64,000 nt of DNA from Paranoxybacillus vitaminiphilus (GTDB lineage Bacteria; Bacillota; Bacilli; Bacillales; Anoxybacillaceae): NCBI RefSeq assembly GCF_003259935.1, contig NZ_QLMH01000005.1, positions 129,889 to 193,888 of the forward strand, written 5' to 3'. The position numbers and the translations under genes were made by a program. How positions within the stretch are numbered: the first letter of the stretch is position 1; every line of letters begins with the position of its first letter. The notes beneath the pieces were generated by a model. That model was not told the origin of the DNA. It saw only the letters and a list, made by a program, of their open reading frames with translations, and did no database searches. Positions 23,860 to 33,247 of this stretch are shown here, one piece after another.

Positions 23860-23871
23860 TTTGCCGGCAAG

Positions 23872-23989
23872 GAGGCTGTCTTATAAGGGGCTGACCTCAC
23901 GTGTGTTTCACAATATATAGCTTATTTATCCAACATGATGTCCTATATATTGTGTTGTGAGGTCTGATCCTTGGCTTTGAGACAGCCTC
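23872..23989. repeat. Dispersed palindromic repeat, family A, copy 1
   Basis: Outer arms GAGGCTGTCT (23872-23881) and AGACAGCCTC (23980-23989); inner arms GACCTCAC/GTGAGGTC and CACAATATATAG/CTATATATTGTG. The same layout recurs at 40523 and 58126 and in short form at 36095. Fills the gap between hpf and the next gene. Confidence 0.85.
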
Positions 23990-24019
23990 TTATGATATAA
24001 TTTTTTATGGGTGAGAAAA

Positions 24020-24481
24020 ATGGAAGAACTGTTAAAACAAATATTGTTCAAACTGGACCATGTCGACAAAAGATTGGAGCGCATTGAGGGGCGGCTGGAC
24101 CGTTTAGAACAGCGTATGGACGGTCTGGAACAACGTATGGATGGTTTAGAGCAACGTATGGACGGTCTGGAACAGCGTATGGATGGTCTGGAACAGCGTA
24201 TGGATGGTCTGGAACAACGTATGGATGGTCTGGAACAGCGTATGGACGGTCTGGAACAGCGTATGGCAAGTTTAGAAATGAGACAAGACCGTTTAGAAAG
24301 CGAACTTCAAGAAGTAAAAGAAGCCGTTTTTCGTTTGGAAGACAGCCAGCCTAAAGATATTTATGCGCTTTTAGAAAACATCGACAAAAGACTTGAAGAA
24401 AGAGATTTTGAAATGCATGCGCTCAATAAGCGCGTATTTAAAATTGAGGCCGAACTTGAACGTGTAAACAGCAGAATATAA
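24020..24481 (+). CDS. Heptad-repeat coiled-coil protein, function unknown
   Basis: 153 residues, one long coiled coil. Residues ~32-80 are seven exact copies of RMDGLEQ, encoded by a 21-bp tandem repeat (24113-24259) whose copies differ only at silent sites. Flanks keep the heptad pattern (RLDRLEQ before; RMASLEMRQDRLESELQEV after). Start ATG 24020 has GGTGAG 6 bp upstream. No membrane segment. Similar to small DUF-type coiled-coil proteins of Bacillaceae, but no function is known to me. Copy number is likely to vary between strains. Confidence 0.72.
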   Translation: MEELLKQILFKLDHVDKRLERIEGRLDRLEQRMDGLEQRMDGLEQRMDGLEQRMDGLEQRMDGLEQRMDGLEQRMDGLEQRMASLEMRQDRLESELQEVKEAVFRLEDSQPKDIYALLENIDKRLEERDFEMHALNKRVFKIEAELERVNSRI

Positions 24482-24493
24482 ACAATCGATCAC

Positions 24494-24520
24494 TCCAGCG
24501 AAAAGCTGGCTTTTTTATTT
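24494..24520 (+). terminator. Terminator of coiled-coil gene
   Basis: CCAGC, loop GAAAA, GCTGG, then CTTTTTTATTTTT. Confidence 0.85.
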
Positions 24521-24543
24521 TTATCAAGCATCACCCGTCTAAG

Positions 24544-24572
24544 TTGTCACACTTGCCGGTAAGTGTTATCAT
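24544..24572 (+). promoter_or_regulatory. Probable secA promoter
   Basis: TTGTCA (24544-24549), 17-bp spacer, TATCAT (24567-24572). The transcript would have a ~155-nt structured leader. Confidence 0.55.
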
Positions 24573-24603
24573 AAATAATGCATGAGAATGTGGCTTATGA
24601 TTG

Positions 24604-24688
24604 TTATCTCGTTAAGACTCTCAATGAGATAACGGACGCTAGGAACTTAATAAGTTCAACTAACATCATTGGGGATGAAGCTCCCCAA
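24604..24688. repeat. Structured leader element, family C, copy 1
   Basis: Three hairpins in a row: TTATCTC/GAGATAA, GAACTT-AAT-AAGTTC and TTGGGG-ATGAAGCT-CCCCAA, with ATAACGGACGCTAG between. ATAACGGACGCTAG and GGGGATGAAG recur at 36142-36193. It lies in the secA leader. It may be an IS605-type RNA remnant. Confidence 0.5.
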
Positions 24689-24734
24689 GGTGAAGTTTTC
24701 GTTTATATACCGATTAAATAAGGGGCGTTTCTAT

Positions 24735-27245
24735 ATGCTTGGAGTGTTAAAAAAGATGTTTGATCCAAACAAACGCCAAGTGAACCGCTTGGAAAAAATC
24801 GCAGACCAAGTTGATGCGCTTGGTCCGGAAATGGCGAAGCTTTCGGATAGCGAGCTGCGCCAAAAAACAGCTGAGTTTAAAGCTCGTTACGAAAATGGTG
24901 AGTCTCTTGATGACTTATTAGTTGAAGCGTTTGCCGTTGTGCGTGAAGGAGCCAAGCGCGTTCTTGGGCTGTATCCGTATAAAGTGCAAATTATGGGCGG
25001 TATTGTCCTGCATGAAGGCAATATTGCCGAAATGAAAACAGGTGAAGGAAAAACATTAACGGCAACGATGCCGGTTTATTTAAATGCGTTAACCGGAAAA
25101 GGCGTTCATGTCGTTACGGTCAACGAATACCTTGCCCGCCGCGACGCTACTGAAATGGGCAAGCTTTATGAATTTTTAGGCTTAACGGTCGGATTGAATT
25201 TGTCCGGCATGTCCCGTGAGGAAAAGCAAGCGGCGTACAATGCCGACATTACGTATGGAACGAACAACGAATTCGGCTTTGATTATTTGCGCGACAACAT
25301 GGTGCTTTATAAGGAGCATATGGTGCAGCGTCCGCTTCACTTTGCGGTGATTGACGAGGTTGACTCGATTTTAATTGACGAAGCGCGCACGCCGCTTATT
25401 ATTTCCGGTACGGCACAGAAATCAACGAAGCTGTATATTCAAGCGAATGCGTTTGTTCGTACGTTGAAAAAAGATGTTGACTATACGTATGACGAAAAAA
25501 CAAAAAGCGTGCAATTAACGGAAGAAGGAATTACAAAGGCAGAGCGCGCCTTTGGCATCGATAACTTATTTGACCTTAAGCACGTAACGCTCAATCACCA
25601 TATTAACCTAGCGTTAAAAGCGCATGTGACGATGCAGCGCGATGTCGATTATGTGGTGGAGGACGGAAAAGTCGTCATCGTCGACCCGTTTACAGGCCGG
25701 TTGATGAAAGGACGCCGCTACAGCGACGGTTTGCATCAGGCGATTGAAGCAAAAGAAGGTTTGGAAATTCAAAACGAGTCAATGACGCTGGCGACGATTA
25801 CGTTCCAAAACTATTTCCGCATGTATGAAAAGTTGGCGGGAATGACCGGTACGGCAAAAACCGAAGAAGAAGAGTTCCGCAACATTTATAACATGCAAGT
25901 GGTTGTCATTCCGACAAACAAGCCGGTGATTCGCGAAGACCGTCCGGACTTGATTTTTAAAACAATGGAAGGCAAATTCCGTGCGGTTGTTGAAGATATT
26001 GCCGAGCGTCATGCGAAGGGTCAGCCGGTGCTTGTCGGTACGGTGGCGATTGAAACCTCGGAATTAATTTCGCAGATGCTGAAGAAAAGAGGAATTCCTC
26101 ATAACGTATTAAATGCGAAAAACCATGCGAAAGAGGCGGAAATTATCGCGCAAGCCGGGCAAAAAGGCGCCGTGACGATTGCGACGAACATGGCGGGCCG
26201 CGGTACGGACATTAAGCTCGGTGAAGGAGTGCGCGAGCTCGGCGGGTTGGCGGTCATCGGTACAGAGCGCCATGAAAGCCGCCGCATTGACAATCAGCTG
26301 CGCGGTCGTTCCGGCCGTCAAGGAGACCCGGGCGTATCGCAGTTTTATTTGTCATTAGAAGATGAGTTGATGCGCCGCTTTGGTTCTGAAAATATGATGG
26401 CGATGATGGACCGTCTTGGTATGGATGATTCCCAGCCGATTCAAAGTAAAATGGTCTCCAAAGCGGTTGAGTCAGCGCAAAAACGGGTAGAAGGCAACAA
26501 CTTTGATGCACGCAAGCAGCTTTTACAATATGATGATGTGCTGCGCGAACAGCGTGAAATCATTTACCGTCAACGCTTTCAAGTGCTTGATTCGGAGAAC
26601 ATTCGCGACATCGTTGAAAAAATGATTCAATCGGTCATTGAACGTGTTGTGAATGCCCATACGCCAAAAGAAGAAATGCCGGAAGACTGGGATTTAAAAG
26701 GGATTATCGACTATGTGAATGCGAACCTGCTGCATGAAGGCGACGTGACTGTCAATGATCTGCGCGGCAAAGAGCCGGAAGAAATGATTGAGCTTATTTT
26801 TGAAAAGGTAAAGATGCGCTATGATGAAAAAGAGCGGGAAATTGCGCCTGAGCAAATGCGCGAATTTGAACGTGTCATCGTTCTTCGCGCCGTTGATATG
26901 AAATGGATGGACCATATTGATGCGATGGAGCAGTTGCGCCAAGGTATTCATTTGCGTGCCTATGGACAAATCGATCCGCTTCGCGAGTATCAAATGGAAG
27001 GATATGCGATGTTTGAAAACATGGTCGCTTCCATTGAGGAAGAAGTGGCGAAATATATTATGAAAGCGCAAATTCAAAACAACTTGCAGCGCCAGGAAGT
27101 AGCGAAGGGCGAGGCGGTGCATCCGAAAGAAGAAGGAGAAGTAAAACGCAAGCCGGTAAGAAAGGCGGTTGAAATTGGCCGCAACGATCCGTGCATTTGC
27201 GGAAGCGGCAAAAAATATAAACATTGTTGCGGACAAAATGCGTAA
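24735..27245 (+). CDS. secA: Preprotein translocase ATPase SecA
   Basis: 836 residues (841 in B. subtilis). Drives export through SecYEG. Walker A MKTGEGKT (residue ~100), DEVD in [13 protein letters not shown], helicase motifs [13 protein letters not shown] and RQGDPG, and the C-terminal zinc-binding [13 protein letters not shown]. Start ATG 24735 ([14 protein letters not shown]) has AAGGGG upstream and matches the family start; longer in-frame starts from 24669 run through the leader hairpins. Followed by a strong terminator. Confidence 0.98.
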   Translation: MLGVLKKMFDPNKRQVNRLEKIADQVDALGPEMAKLSDSELRQKTAEFKARYENGESLDDLLVEAFAVVREGAKRVLGLYPYKVQIMGGIVLHEGNIAEMKTGEGKTLTATMPVYLNALTGKGVHVVTVNEYLARRDATEMGKLYEFLGLTVGLNLSGMSREEKQAAYNADITYGTNNEFGFDYLRDNMVLYKEHMVQRPLHFAVIDEVDSILIDEARTPLIISGTAQKSTKLYIQANAFVRTLKKDVDYTYDEKTKSVQLTEEGITKAERAFGIDNLFDLKHVTLNHHINLALKAHVTMQRDVDYVVEDGKVVIVDPFTGRLMKGRRYSDGLHQAIEAKEGLEIQNESMTLATITFQNYFRMYEKLAGMTGTAKTEEEEFRNIYNMQVVVIPTNKPVIREDRPDLIFKTMEGKFRAVVEDIAERHAKGQPVLVGTVAIETSELISQMLKKRGIPHNVLNAKNHAKEAEIIAQAGQKGAVTIATNMAGRGTDIKLGEGVRELGGLAVIGTERHESRRIDNQLRGRSGRQGDPGVSQFYLSLEDELMRRFGSENMMAMMDRLGMDDSQPIQSKMVSKAVESAQKRVEGNNFDARKQLLQYDDVLREQREIIYRQRFQVLDSENIRDIVEKMIQSVIERVVNAHTPKEEMPEDWDLKGIIDYVNANLLHEGDVTVNDLRGKEPEEMIELIFEKVKMRYDEKEREIAPEQMREFERVIVLRAVDMKWMDHIDAMEQLRQGIHLRAYGQIDPLREYQMEGYAMFENMVASIEEEVAKYIMKAQIQNNLQRQEVAKGEAVHPKEEGEVKRKPVRKAVEIGRNDPCICGSGKKYKHCCGQNA

Positions 27246-27250
27246 ACAAG

Positions 27251-27293
27251 AAACAAAGTGAGGGCGGGGACCCCGCCTCTCACTTTGTTTTTG
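27251..27293 (+). terminator. Terminator of secA
   Basis: Very strong stem: AAACAAAGTGAG.GGCGGGG with CCCCGCCTCTCACTTTGTTT, then TTG; 6 bp after the stop. Confidence 0.92.
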
Positions 27294-27356
27294 CTGATGT
27301 GCCCATTGATTATCATGTGTCTTATCAAGTAAAATGTGTACCGAGGTGAAAATGTT

Positions 27357-28461
27357 ATGATCGATTTAGTGCAAATTAAGCAAGACCTTGAAAAAATGGC
27401 TAAGCGATTAGCGGATATTAGGGGGTCTCTTTGACCTCGAAGCGAAAGAAGCCCGCATTCGTGAATTAGATGAACAAATGGCAGCGCCGGACTTTTGGGA
27501 TGACCAAAAGGCAGCACAAGCAGTCATCAGCGAAGCGAATGCGCTCAAAGATTTAGTTGAACAATTTAAATCATTAGAAGAACGTTATGAAAACTTAGAA
27601 GTGACTTATGATCTTGTGAAAGAAGAGCCGGATGAAGAGCTGCAGCAGGAGTTAGTGGCGGAAGTGAAGCAGCTCACGAAAGAGTTTAGTGAATTTGAGC
27701 TGCAGCTCCTTCTTAATGAGCCGTATGATAAAAATAATGCGATTTTAGAGCTTCATCCTGGTGCGGGAGGTACGGAGTCGCAAGACTGGGCTTCGATGCT
27801 TCTTCGCATGTATACAAGATGGGCTGAGAAAAAAGGCTTTAAAGTCGAAACGCTCGACTATTTGCCGGGTGAAGAAGCAGGTATTAAAAGTGTGACGCTT
27901 TTAATTAAAGGGCATAATGCATACGGATACTTAAAGGCGGAAAAAGGTGTGCATCGCTTAGTGCGCATTTCGCCGTTCGATGCTTCCGGACGCCGTCATA
28001 CGTCGTTCGTATCTTGCGAAGTGATGCCGGAGTTTAACGAAGATATTGAAGTTGAAATAAGACCGGATGAGATTAAAGTCGATACGTACCGCTCAAGCGG
28101 TGCCGGCGGTCAGCACGTCAACACGACCGACTCAGCAGTGCGCGTTACCCATATTCCAACCGGCATTGTCGTAACATGTCAGTCGGAACGTTCACAAATT
28201 AAAAACCGCGAAAGAGCAATGAACATGTTAAAAGCGAAGCTATATCAAAAGAAATTGGAAGAGCAGCAGGCAGAGCTTGCGGAAATTCGCGGCGAGCAAA
28301 AGGAAATCGGCTGGGGGAACCAAATCCGCTCGTACGTTTTTCATCCGTATTCGCTCGTCAAAGACCACCGTACGAATACGGAAGTTGGCAACGTGCAAGC
28401 GGTCATGGACGGAGAGATTGACATTTTTATCGATGCGTACTTACGTTCAAAACTAAAATAA
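27357..28461 (+). CDS. prfB: Peptide chain release factor 2, with programmed +1 frameshift
   Basis: Reads TGA and TAA stop codons. ATG 27357 (GAGGTG upstream) gives 25 codons ending ADIRGSL, then TGA at 27432-27434. A +1 slip on CTT-TGA-C (27429-27435), helped by the internal Shine-Dalgarno-like AGGGGG at 27420-27425, continues as [15 protein letters not shown]. Total 367 residues. GGQ motif in [17 protein letters not shown] and the SPF stop-recognition tripeptide in RISPFDASG are present. Low RF2 slows termination at TGA and raises frameshifting, the known autoregulation. Confidence 0.97.
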
Positions 28462-28469
28462 GCTTTTGC

Positions 28470-28552
28470 TAGAGACTGACTCACAAAGGTCTGTCTCCCT
28501 TGAACATCTGCGCGAGGGAGAAGATTCTTTTGTTGAGTTCGTCTCTTTTTTT
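28470..28552 (+). terminator. Long terminator after prfB
   Basis: Outer stem AGAGAC.GACTCA with TGAGT.CGTCTCT, inner stem CTCCCT/AGGGAG, then seven T. Confidence 0.75.
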
Positions 28553-28687
28553 ATGAAAATAAATAATCACCGCTGTTTTTATAGTGCAAACTAAATATAG
28601 TTCTTTAATGTTTTAACCTATTAATGCGTTATTTGGCTGTCATTTACTTGTCAAATCGTGCGTGCTATACTCACATGGGGTGGTTAG

Positions 28688-29551
28688 ATGATGAAAAAGA
28701 GAAGGCGGACGTTAAATCCGAAATTGGCAGCGCTGATTGAGTATTTATATATATTAATCGGTTCAGCAGTCGTTGCAATTGCATTTAATGTGTTTTTATT
28801 GCCGAACCGTGTCGCATCAGGCGGTGTAAGCGGAATTAGTACGATTTTGCATGCAACGTTAGGATGGCAGCCGGCCTATGTGCAATGGGCGTTGAATATT
28901 CCACTGTTTATTGCCGGGGTTGTTTTGCTTGGAAAACAATTTGGGATTAAAACGTTAGTTGGTACGCTGTTTTTGCCGTTTGTTGTTTACTTAACAAGAA
29001 ACTTTGAGCCTGTCACACCTGACCCGCTTCTCGGTGCATTGTTTGGCGGAATTGGTGTCGGCGTAGGGCTTGGCATTGTATTTCGCGGCAAAGCTTCGAC
29101 GGGAGGTACGGATTTAGCAGCACAAATTATTCATAAGTACACGGGATTAACGCTCGGTACGTGTGTCATATTAATTGATGGTCTTATTGTTTTAACAGCG
29201 GCGCTCGTATTTGATGTAGAACAAGCGCTATATGCGCTGATCGCTTTATTTGTCACAAGCAAAACCATTGACTTTGTACAAGTCGGTTTCGGTTACTCGA
29301 AAATGGCGATGATCATTACGAGCAAAGAAGAAGAGGTACGGCAGGCGATTTTACATAAAATCGACCGCGGAGTGACAAAGCTGTCAGCGTACGGAGGATA
29401 TACGGAACATGAGCGGCCGGTGCTCATGTGCGTTGTCGAGCAGACGGAGTTCACAAAATTGAAACAATTGGTAAAAAGCATTGATCCTGCGGCGTTTGTC
29501 ATTGTTATGGATGCAACGGAAGTGCTGGGCGAAGGATTTAAACGTGCTTAG
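28688..29551 (+). CDS. yvjA: YitT family membrane protein (YvjA, DUF161/DUF2179)
   Basis: 287 residues. About five or six membrane segments (for example YLYILIGSAVVAIAFNVFLLPNRVASGGVSGIS, GGIGVGVGLGIVFRGKASTGGTDL), then a cytoplasmic DUF2179 domain from ~215 (SYSKMAMIITSKEEEVRQAIL, GVTKLSAYGGYTEHERPVLMCVV). Substrate unknown. Between prfB and cccB, as in B. subtilis. Start ATG 28688; GGGGTGG is the RBS. Confidence 0.9.
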   Translation: MMKKRRRTLNPKLAALIEYLYILIGSAVVAIAFNVFLLPNRVASGGVSGISTILHATLGWQPAYVQWALNIPLFIAGVVLLGKQFGIKTLVGTLFLPFVVYLTRNFEPVTPDPLLGALFGGIGVGVGLGIVFRGKASTGGTDLAAQIIHKYTGLTLGTCVILIDGLIVLTAALVFDVEQALYALIALFVTSKTIDFVQVGFGYSKMAMIITSKEEEVRQAILHKIDRGVTKLSAYGGYTEHERPVLMCVVEQTEFTKLKQLVKSIDPAAFVIVMDATEVLGEGFKRA

Positions 29552-29611
29552 ATGAAAAAAAGTAGGATATAATAAGGTTGTGCAATCTTTTACAGGGAGG
29601 GAATAGGATTC

Positions 29612-29941
29612 ATGAAAAAGAAACTATTCGGCTTATTATTAGGAACATCTCTTGTATTAGCAGCGTGCGGCGGGGGAGAAGAAGCTGCTGACAACAATAA
29701 TAATGGCGACGGCGGTGCAACAGCGGCAGCGGCTGAAGATATTTACAAGCAAAGCTGTGCAAGCTGTCACGGGCAAAATTTAGAGGGACAAGTCGGTCCA
29801 AGCTTAGAGAAAGTTGGCAGCAAATATTCAAAGGATGAAATTAAACAAATTATCGAAAAAGGTCGCGGCAGCATGCCTGGCGGATTAATCCAGGGAGAAG
29901 ATGTGGATAAAGTAGCTGAATGGTTGGCAGCAAAGAAATAA
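29612..29941 (+). CDS. cccB: Cytochrome c-551, lipoprotein
   Basis: 109 residues. Lipoprotein signal peptide with lipobox LAAC (Cys ~19), a Asn/Gly/Ala linker, then a single c-type haem domain with CASCH ([18 protein letters not shown]) and the distal Met in GSMPGG. Small electron carrier on the outer face of the membrane, serving a caa3-type oxidase. RBS GGGAGGG. Confidence 0.95.
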   Translation: MKKKLFGLLLGTSLVLAACGGGEEAADNNNNGDGGATAAAAEDIYKQSCASCHGQNLEGQVGPSLEKVGSKYSKDEIKQIIEKGRGSMPGGLIQGEDVDKVAEWLAAKK

Positions 29942-29967
29942 TGTTCAAAAAATGAAGCAGCTTGATG

Positions 29968-30025
29968 AGGGGCCGGCTCGGGCGATAGCCATATCGCTGA
30001 AAAGAGTTCAGGTCCTTTACTTTTT
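29968..30025 (+). terminator. Probable terminator after cccB
   Basis: AGGGGCC pairs with GGTCCTT enclosing GCGATA-GCCA-TATCGC, then TTACTTTTTAG. Two-armed and less regular than the others. The following ~230 bp holds only the ftsE promoter region. Confidence 0.55.
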
Positions 30026-30169
30026 AGTGCTCATATGCGCTTCTCTTTTTCCAAGTTCCCCGATAGAATAAATCCTTCGTTTATACTCTGCTCCAACAAT
30101 CGTAAATACAGGCAATTGTGTAATGTAACAGTTTTGAAATATAAATGTAAAGTAAATTGTCAGAAATAG

Positions 30170-30178
30170 TGCTATAAT
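30170..30178 (+). promoter_or_regulatory. Extended -10 promoter for ftsE
   Basis: TGCTATAAT at 30170-30178 (TG-n-TATAAT), no clear -35 at 17 bp. About 100 bp before ftsE. Confidence 0.5.
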
Positions 30179-30276
30179 ATTTCTTGTGGAATTTTGTATA
30201 ATTGTTTCGAAAAATAGCAATGAATTCGTCGAATTTCGCATTGAACGATGAAGTTGACAATAGATTAGGTGATAAC

Positions 30277-30963
30277 ATGATTGAAATGCAGGATGTATAT
30301 AAAACATATCCAAACGGCGTGATGGCTCTAAGCGGCATTAACGTCCGTATTAAGCAGGGAGAGTTTGTCTATGTCGTTGGTCCAAGCGGTGCCGGGAAAT
30401 CGACGTTTATTAAAATGATGTACCGCGAGGAAAAGCCGACGAGCGGTTCGATTATGATTAACGGCGTTAACCTCGCGAAGCTGAAAGACAGTAAAGTTCC
30501 GTTATTGCGGAGGCATATCGGTGTGGTTTTCCAAGATTTCAAATTACTTCCAAAGCTAACGGTTTATGAAAATGTCGCGTTTGCTTTGGAAGTAATTGAA
30601 GAATCGCCGAAAAACATTAAAAAGAGAGTCATGGAAGTGTTGGATCTTGTCGGGTTGAAGCATAAGGCGCGTTTTTATCCGGACGAATTGTCGGGAGGAG
30701 AGCAGCAGCGCGTATCGATTGCGCGTTCCATTGTGAATTCGCCTAAAATCGTCATTGCCGACGAACCGACAGGAAACTTAGACCCTGATACATCGTGGGG
30801 AATTATGGATCTTTTTGAAGAGATTAATAACCGCGGGACGACGATTGTAATGGCAACGCATAACCGCGAGATTGTGAACACGATTAAGAAGCGCGTCATC
30901 GCGATTGAAAACGGCAAGATTGTGCGTGATGAAGCAAGGGGGGAATACGGCTATGACAGTTAA
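30277..30963 (+). CDS. ftsE: Cell division ATP-binding protein FtsE
   Basis: 228 residues, the same length as B. subtilis FtsE. ABC ATPase: Walker A GPSGAGKST, Q-loop FQDFKLLP, signature LSGGEQQR, Walker B IVIADEPTGNLD, switch His in VMATHNRE. With FtsX it controls a periplasmic/extracellular murein hydrolase. Start ATG 30277 (MIEMQDVYKTYPNG) has TTAGGTGAT upstream; longer starts lack an RBS. Overlaps ftsX by 11 bp. Confidence 0.97.
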   Translation: MIEMQDVYKTYPNGVMALSGINVRIKQGEFVYVVGPSGAGKSTFIKMMYREEKPTSGSIMINGVNLAKLKDSKVPLLRRHIGVVFQDFKLLPKLTVYENVAFALEVIEESPKNIKKRVMEVLDLVGLKHKARFYPDELSGGEQQRVSIARSIVNSPKIVIADEPTGNLDPDTSWGIMDLFEEINNRGTTIVMATHNREIVNTIKKRVIAIENGKIVRDEARGEYGYDS

Positions 30964-31846
30964 CACCCTCAAGCGGCATTTGCGCGAAAGCATCAAAAGT
31001 CTTGGAAGGAACGGCTGGATGACGTTTGCTTCGATAAGCGCCGTGACAGTGACGTTATTGCTTGTCGGTGTTTTTCTCGTTGTCATGTTAAACATGAACA
31101 ATTTTGCGAAGAAAATCGAAAACGATGTAGAAATTCGCGTTCATATTGATGTGACGGCAACACAACAGGACAAAGAAGCGCTTAAGGCGCAAATCGATGC
31201 GATTCCTGAAGTGAAGGAAATTAAATATTCATCAAAAGAAGAAGAATTGCAAAATTTGATCAAAAGTTTTGGCGAAGAAGGTTCTTCCTTTAAATTATTC
31301 GAACAAGACAACCCATTAAGCGACGTGTATATCGTTAAGACGGCTAAACCAACCGATACGATGAAAGTGGCAAAAAAAATTGAAACATTTAAATTTGCCC
31401 ATAAGGTGAAGTACGGACAGGGGCAGGTAGAGAAGCTGTTTAAAACGTTAAAAGTGGCGAGAAATATTGGATTAGGATTGATTATCGGCTTGTTATTTAC
31501 AGCCATGTTTTTAATCTCGAACACAATCAAAATTACGATTTTTGCGAGAAGAAAAGAAATCGAAATTATGAGATTAGTAGGAGCGACAAACGGCTTTATT
31601 CGCTGGCCGTTTTTCCTTGAAGGTTTATGGCTCGGCTTGTTAGGTGCCGTTATACCGATTACGTTAATATTATTCTCCTATTACAACATTTATGACTTTT
31701 TAAAGCCGAAGTTAACGAATCCGTTTATTCAATTGCTGCCGTTTAGCCCATTTGCATGGCAAATTGCCGCTATTTTAGTTGCATTGGGCGCATGCATCGG
31801 TGTTTGGGGAAGTATGGTGTCTGTCCGAAGGTTTTTAAAAGTTTAA
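30953..31846 (+). CDS. ftsX: Cell division membrane protein FtsX
   Basis: 297 residues. N-terminal cytoplasmic helix, TM1 (FASISAVTVTLLLVGVFLVVML), a ~130-residue outer loop (VEIRVHIDVTATQQDKEAL ... EKLFKTLKVARNI), then three more TM segments. The outer loop contacts the murein hydrolase; here the next gene encodes one. Start ATG 30953 with AGGGGGG upstream inside ftsE. Confidence 0.96.
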   Translation: MTVNTLKRHLRESIKSLGRNGWMTFASISAVTVTLLLVGVFLVVMLNMNNFAKKIENDVEIRVHIDVTATQQDKEALKAQIDAIPEVKEIKYSSKEEELQNLIKSFGEEGSSFKLFEQDNPLSDVYIVKTAKPTDTMKVAKKIETFKFAHKVKYGQGQVEKLFKTLKVARNIGLGLIIGLLFTAMFLISNTIKITIFARRKEIEIMRLVGATNGFIRWPFFLEGLWLGLLGAVIPITLILFSYYNIYDFLKPKLTNPFIQLLPFSPFAWQIAAILVALGACIGVWGSMVSVRRFLKV

Positions 31847-31876
31847 GAGAGAAAAAGAGAAAGGGGAAACAAGACC

Positions 31877-33139
31877 GTGAAGCGAAAAATAATGACATTA
31901 GCGGTCGCTGCTGTTGTTAGTGCAACAAGCTTTATACCCAGTCTAGCAAATGCAGTGAGCAATCGGGAAATTCAACAGAAGAAAAGCGAAATTAACCGCA
32001 TTGAGTCGAAGCAATCATCCGTACAAAAGCAGATTCATGAGGCGAACGAGGAAATTGAGCGTCTGCAGACAGAGCAGGACAAGCTGACGAAGGAAATCAA
32101 AAAGCTAGATATGGCCGTATCGGAAACGAGCGGAAAAATTCACGAGAAGTCGCAGCAAATTGAAAAGACAAAGCAAAACATTGAAGTGTTAAAACGGCAA
32201 ATTGCCGAAGTTCAGGCGCGGATTGAAAAAAGAAATGAACTGCTTAAGCAGCGTGTCCGTTCATTGCAGGAAAGCGGCGGAGTCATCAGCTATCTTGATG
32301 TGTTGTTAGGGGCGCAAAGCTTCAGTGATTTCATTGACCGTATCAGCGCGGTCACAACGATTTTTGAAGCGGACAAGCAAATCATTAAGGAACAGGAAGC
32401 AGATAAGGCGCTGAAGGAAGAGAAAGAAAAGGAGTTAACAACGAATCTGGCTAATCTTCAGAACGATTTAAAAGAATTGGAGCAGTTAAAGCAAACGTTA
32501 AATGTGCAAATTTCGCAAAAAGAACGGTTGATGAAAAGCCTCAAACAGCAAGAGGAAGAGCTTCATGAAGAAAAGCTTGCGCTTACGGAAGAGCAGGAAT
32601 TGTTAGAAAAGCAAGAAGCAGCGATGCGTTCACAGCTTCAGCAGCTCATTGAGCGGCAAAAGGCGGAACGTGCAAAAAGAAGTTCACCACGCAGTCAATC
32701 CTTTGCAGGTGGAGGCGGTGACCTTCCGCCAGTAACAAGCGGTGCATTTATGCGTCCGGCCAACGGTCCGGTTACATCGGAATTTGGTCCGCGCTGGGGT
32801 AAATTTCATTACGGAATCGACATTGGCAAACGCGGTTCGAGCGTGCCGGTCGTAGCGGCTGCTGACGGCTATGTATTCCGCTCTTACTATTCAGATACGT
32901 ACGGAAACGTCATATTCATCACTCATGTCATTGATGGACAAGTATTTACAACGGTTTATGCCCACTTAGAATCGCGCTTAGTAGGCGAAGGACAAACGGT
33001 AAGCAAAGGACAAATGATTGGTTATATGGGCAACACGGGCCGTTCATTTGGCGCTCATCTTCACTTCGAACTTCACCGCGGTCCGTGGAACGGAGCGAAA
33101 TCGAATGCCGTGAATCCAAGAAACTATATTAATTTCTAA
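31877..33139 (+). CDS. M23 murein hydrolase with coiled coil, probable FtsEX partner (EnvC/PcsB-like layout)
   Basis: 420 residues. Sec signal peptide (cleaved after ANA, ~26), two long coiled-coil helices (residues ~30-270 with a short interruption at SYLDVLLGAQSFSDFIDRI), a flexible linker (SSPRSQSFAGGGGDLPP), then an M23 peptidase domain (~300-420). Zinc ligands are intact: HYGID (H-x3-D) and HLHFELH (H-x-H), so it should cut cross-links itself, unlike degenerate EnvC. GTG start with AAAGGGG upstream, 30 bp after ftsX. B. subtilis FtsEX works through CwlO, encoded elsewhere; here the hydrolase is linked. Confidence 0.9.
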   Translation: MKRKIMTLAVAAVVSATSFIPSLANAVSNREIQQKKSEINRIESKQSSVQKQIHEANEEIERLQTEQDKLTKEIKKLDMAVSETSGKIHEKSQQIEKTKQNIEVLKRQIAEVQARIEKRNELLKQRVRSLQESGGVISYLDVLLGAQSFSDFIDRISAVTTIFEADKQIIKEQEADKALKEEKEKELTTNLANLQNDLKELEQLKQTLNVQISQKERLMKSLKQQEEELHEEKLALTEEQELLEKQEAAMRSQLQQLIERQKAERAKRSSPRSQSFAGGGGDLPPVTSGAFMRPANGPVTSEFGPRWGKFHYGIDIGKRGSSVPVVAAADGYVFRSYYSDTYGNVIFITHVIDGQVFTTVYAHLESRLVGEGQTVSKGQMIGYMGNTGRSFGAHLHFELHRGPWNGAKSNAVNPRNYINF

Positions 33140-33195
33140 ACTTGATTAGTGACAAAAAAGGTTTAAAAATAGAATAAAAATCAATTAAAATGTAT

Positions 33196-33247
33196 AAAAA
33201 TACACAACTTGTCTAGACTGATATTGAGGCAAGTTGTGTATTTTTTT
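33196..33247 (+). terminator. Terminator of ftsEX-hydrolase operon
   Basis: AAAAATACACAACTTG pairs with CAAGTTGTGTATTTTT; 16-bp stem with an 18-nt loop and a T-run. Confidence 0.9.

Noticed and set aside
23309-24000. CRISPR-like array around the repeats near 24 kb
   Set aside because: The 23.9-kb repeat is one palindrome and the 24.1-kb repeat is a coding 21-bp tandem without spacers.
24048-24269. Complement frame with PYAVPD-type repeats
   Set aside because: A shadow of the 21-bp repeat that encodes RMDGLEQ on the plus strand; no RBS.
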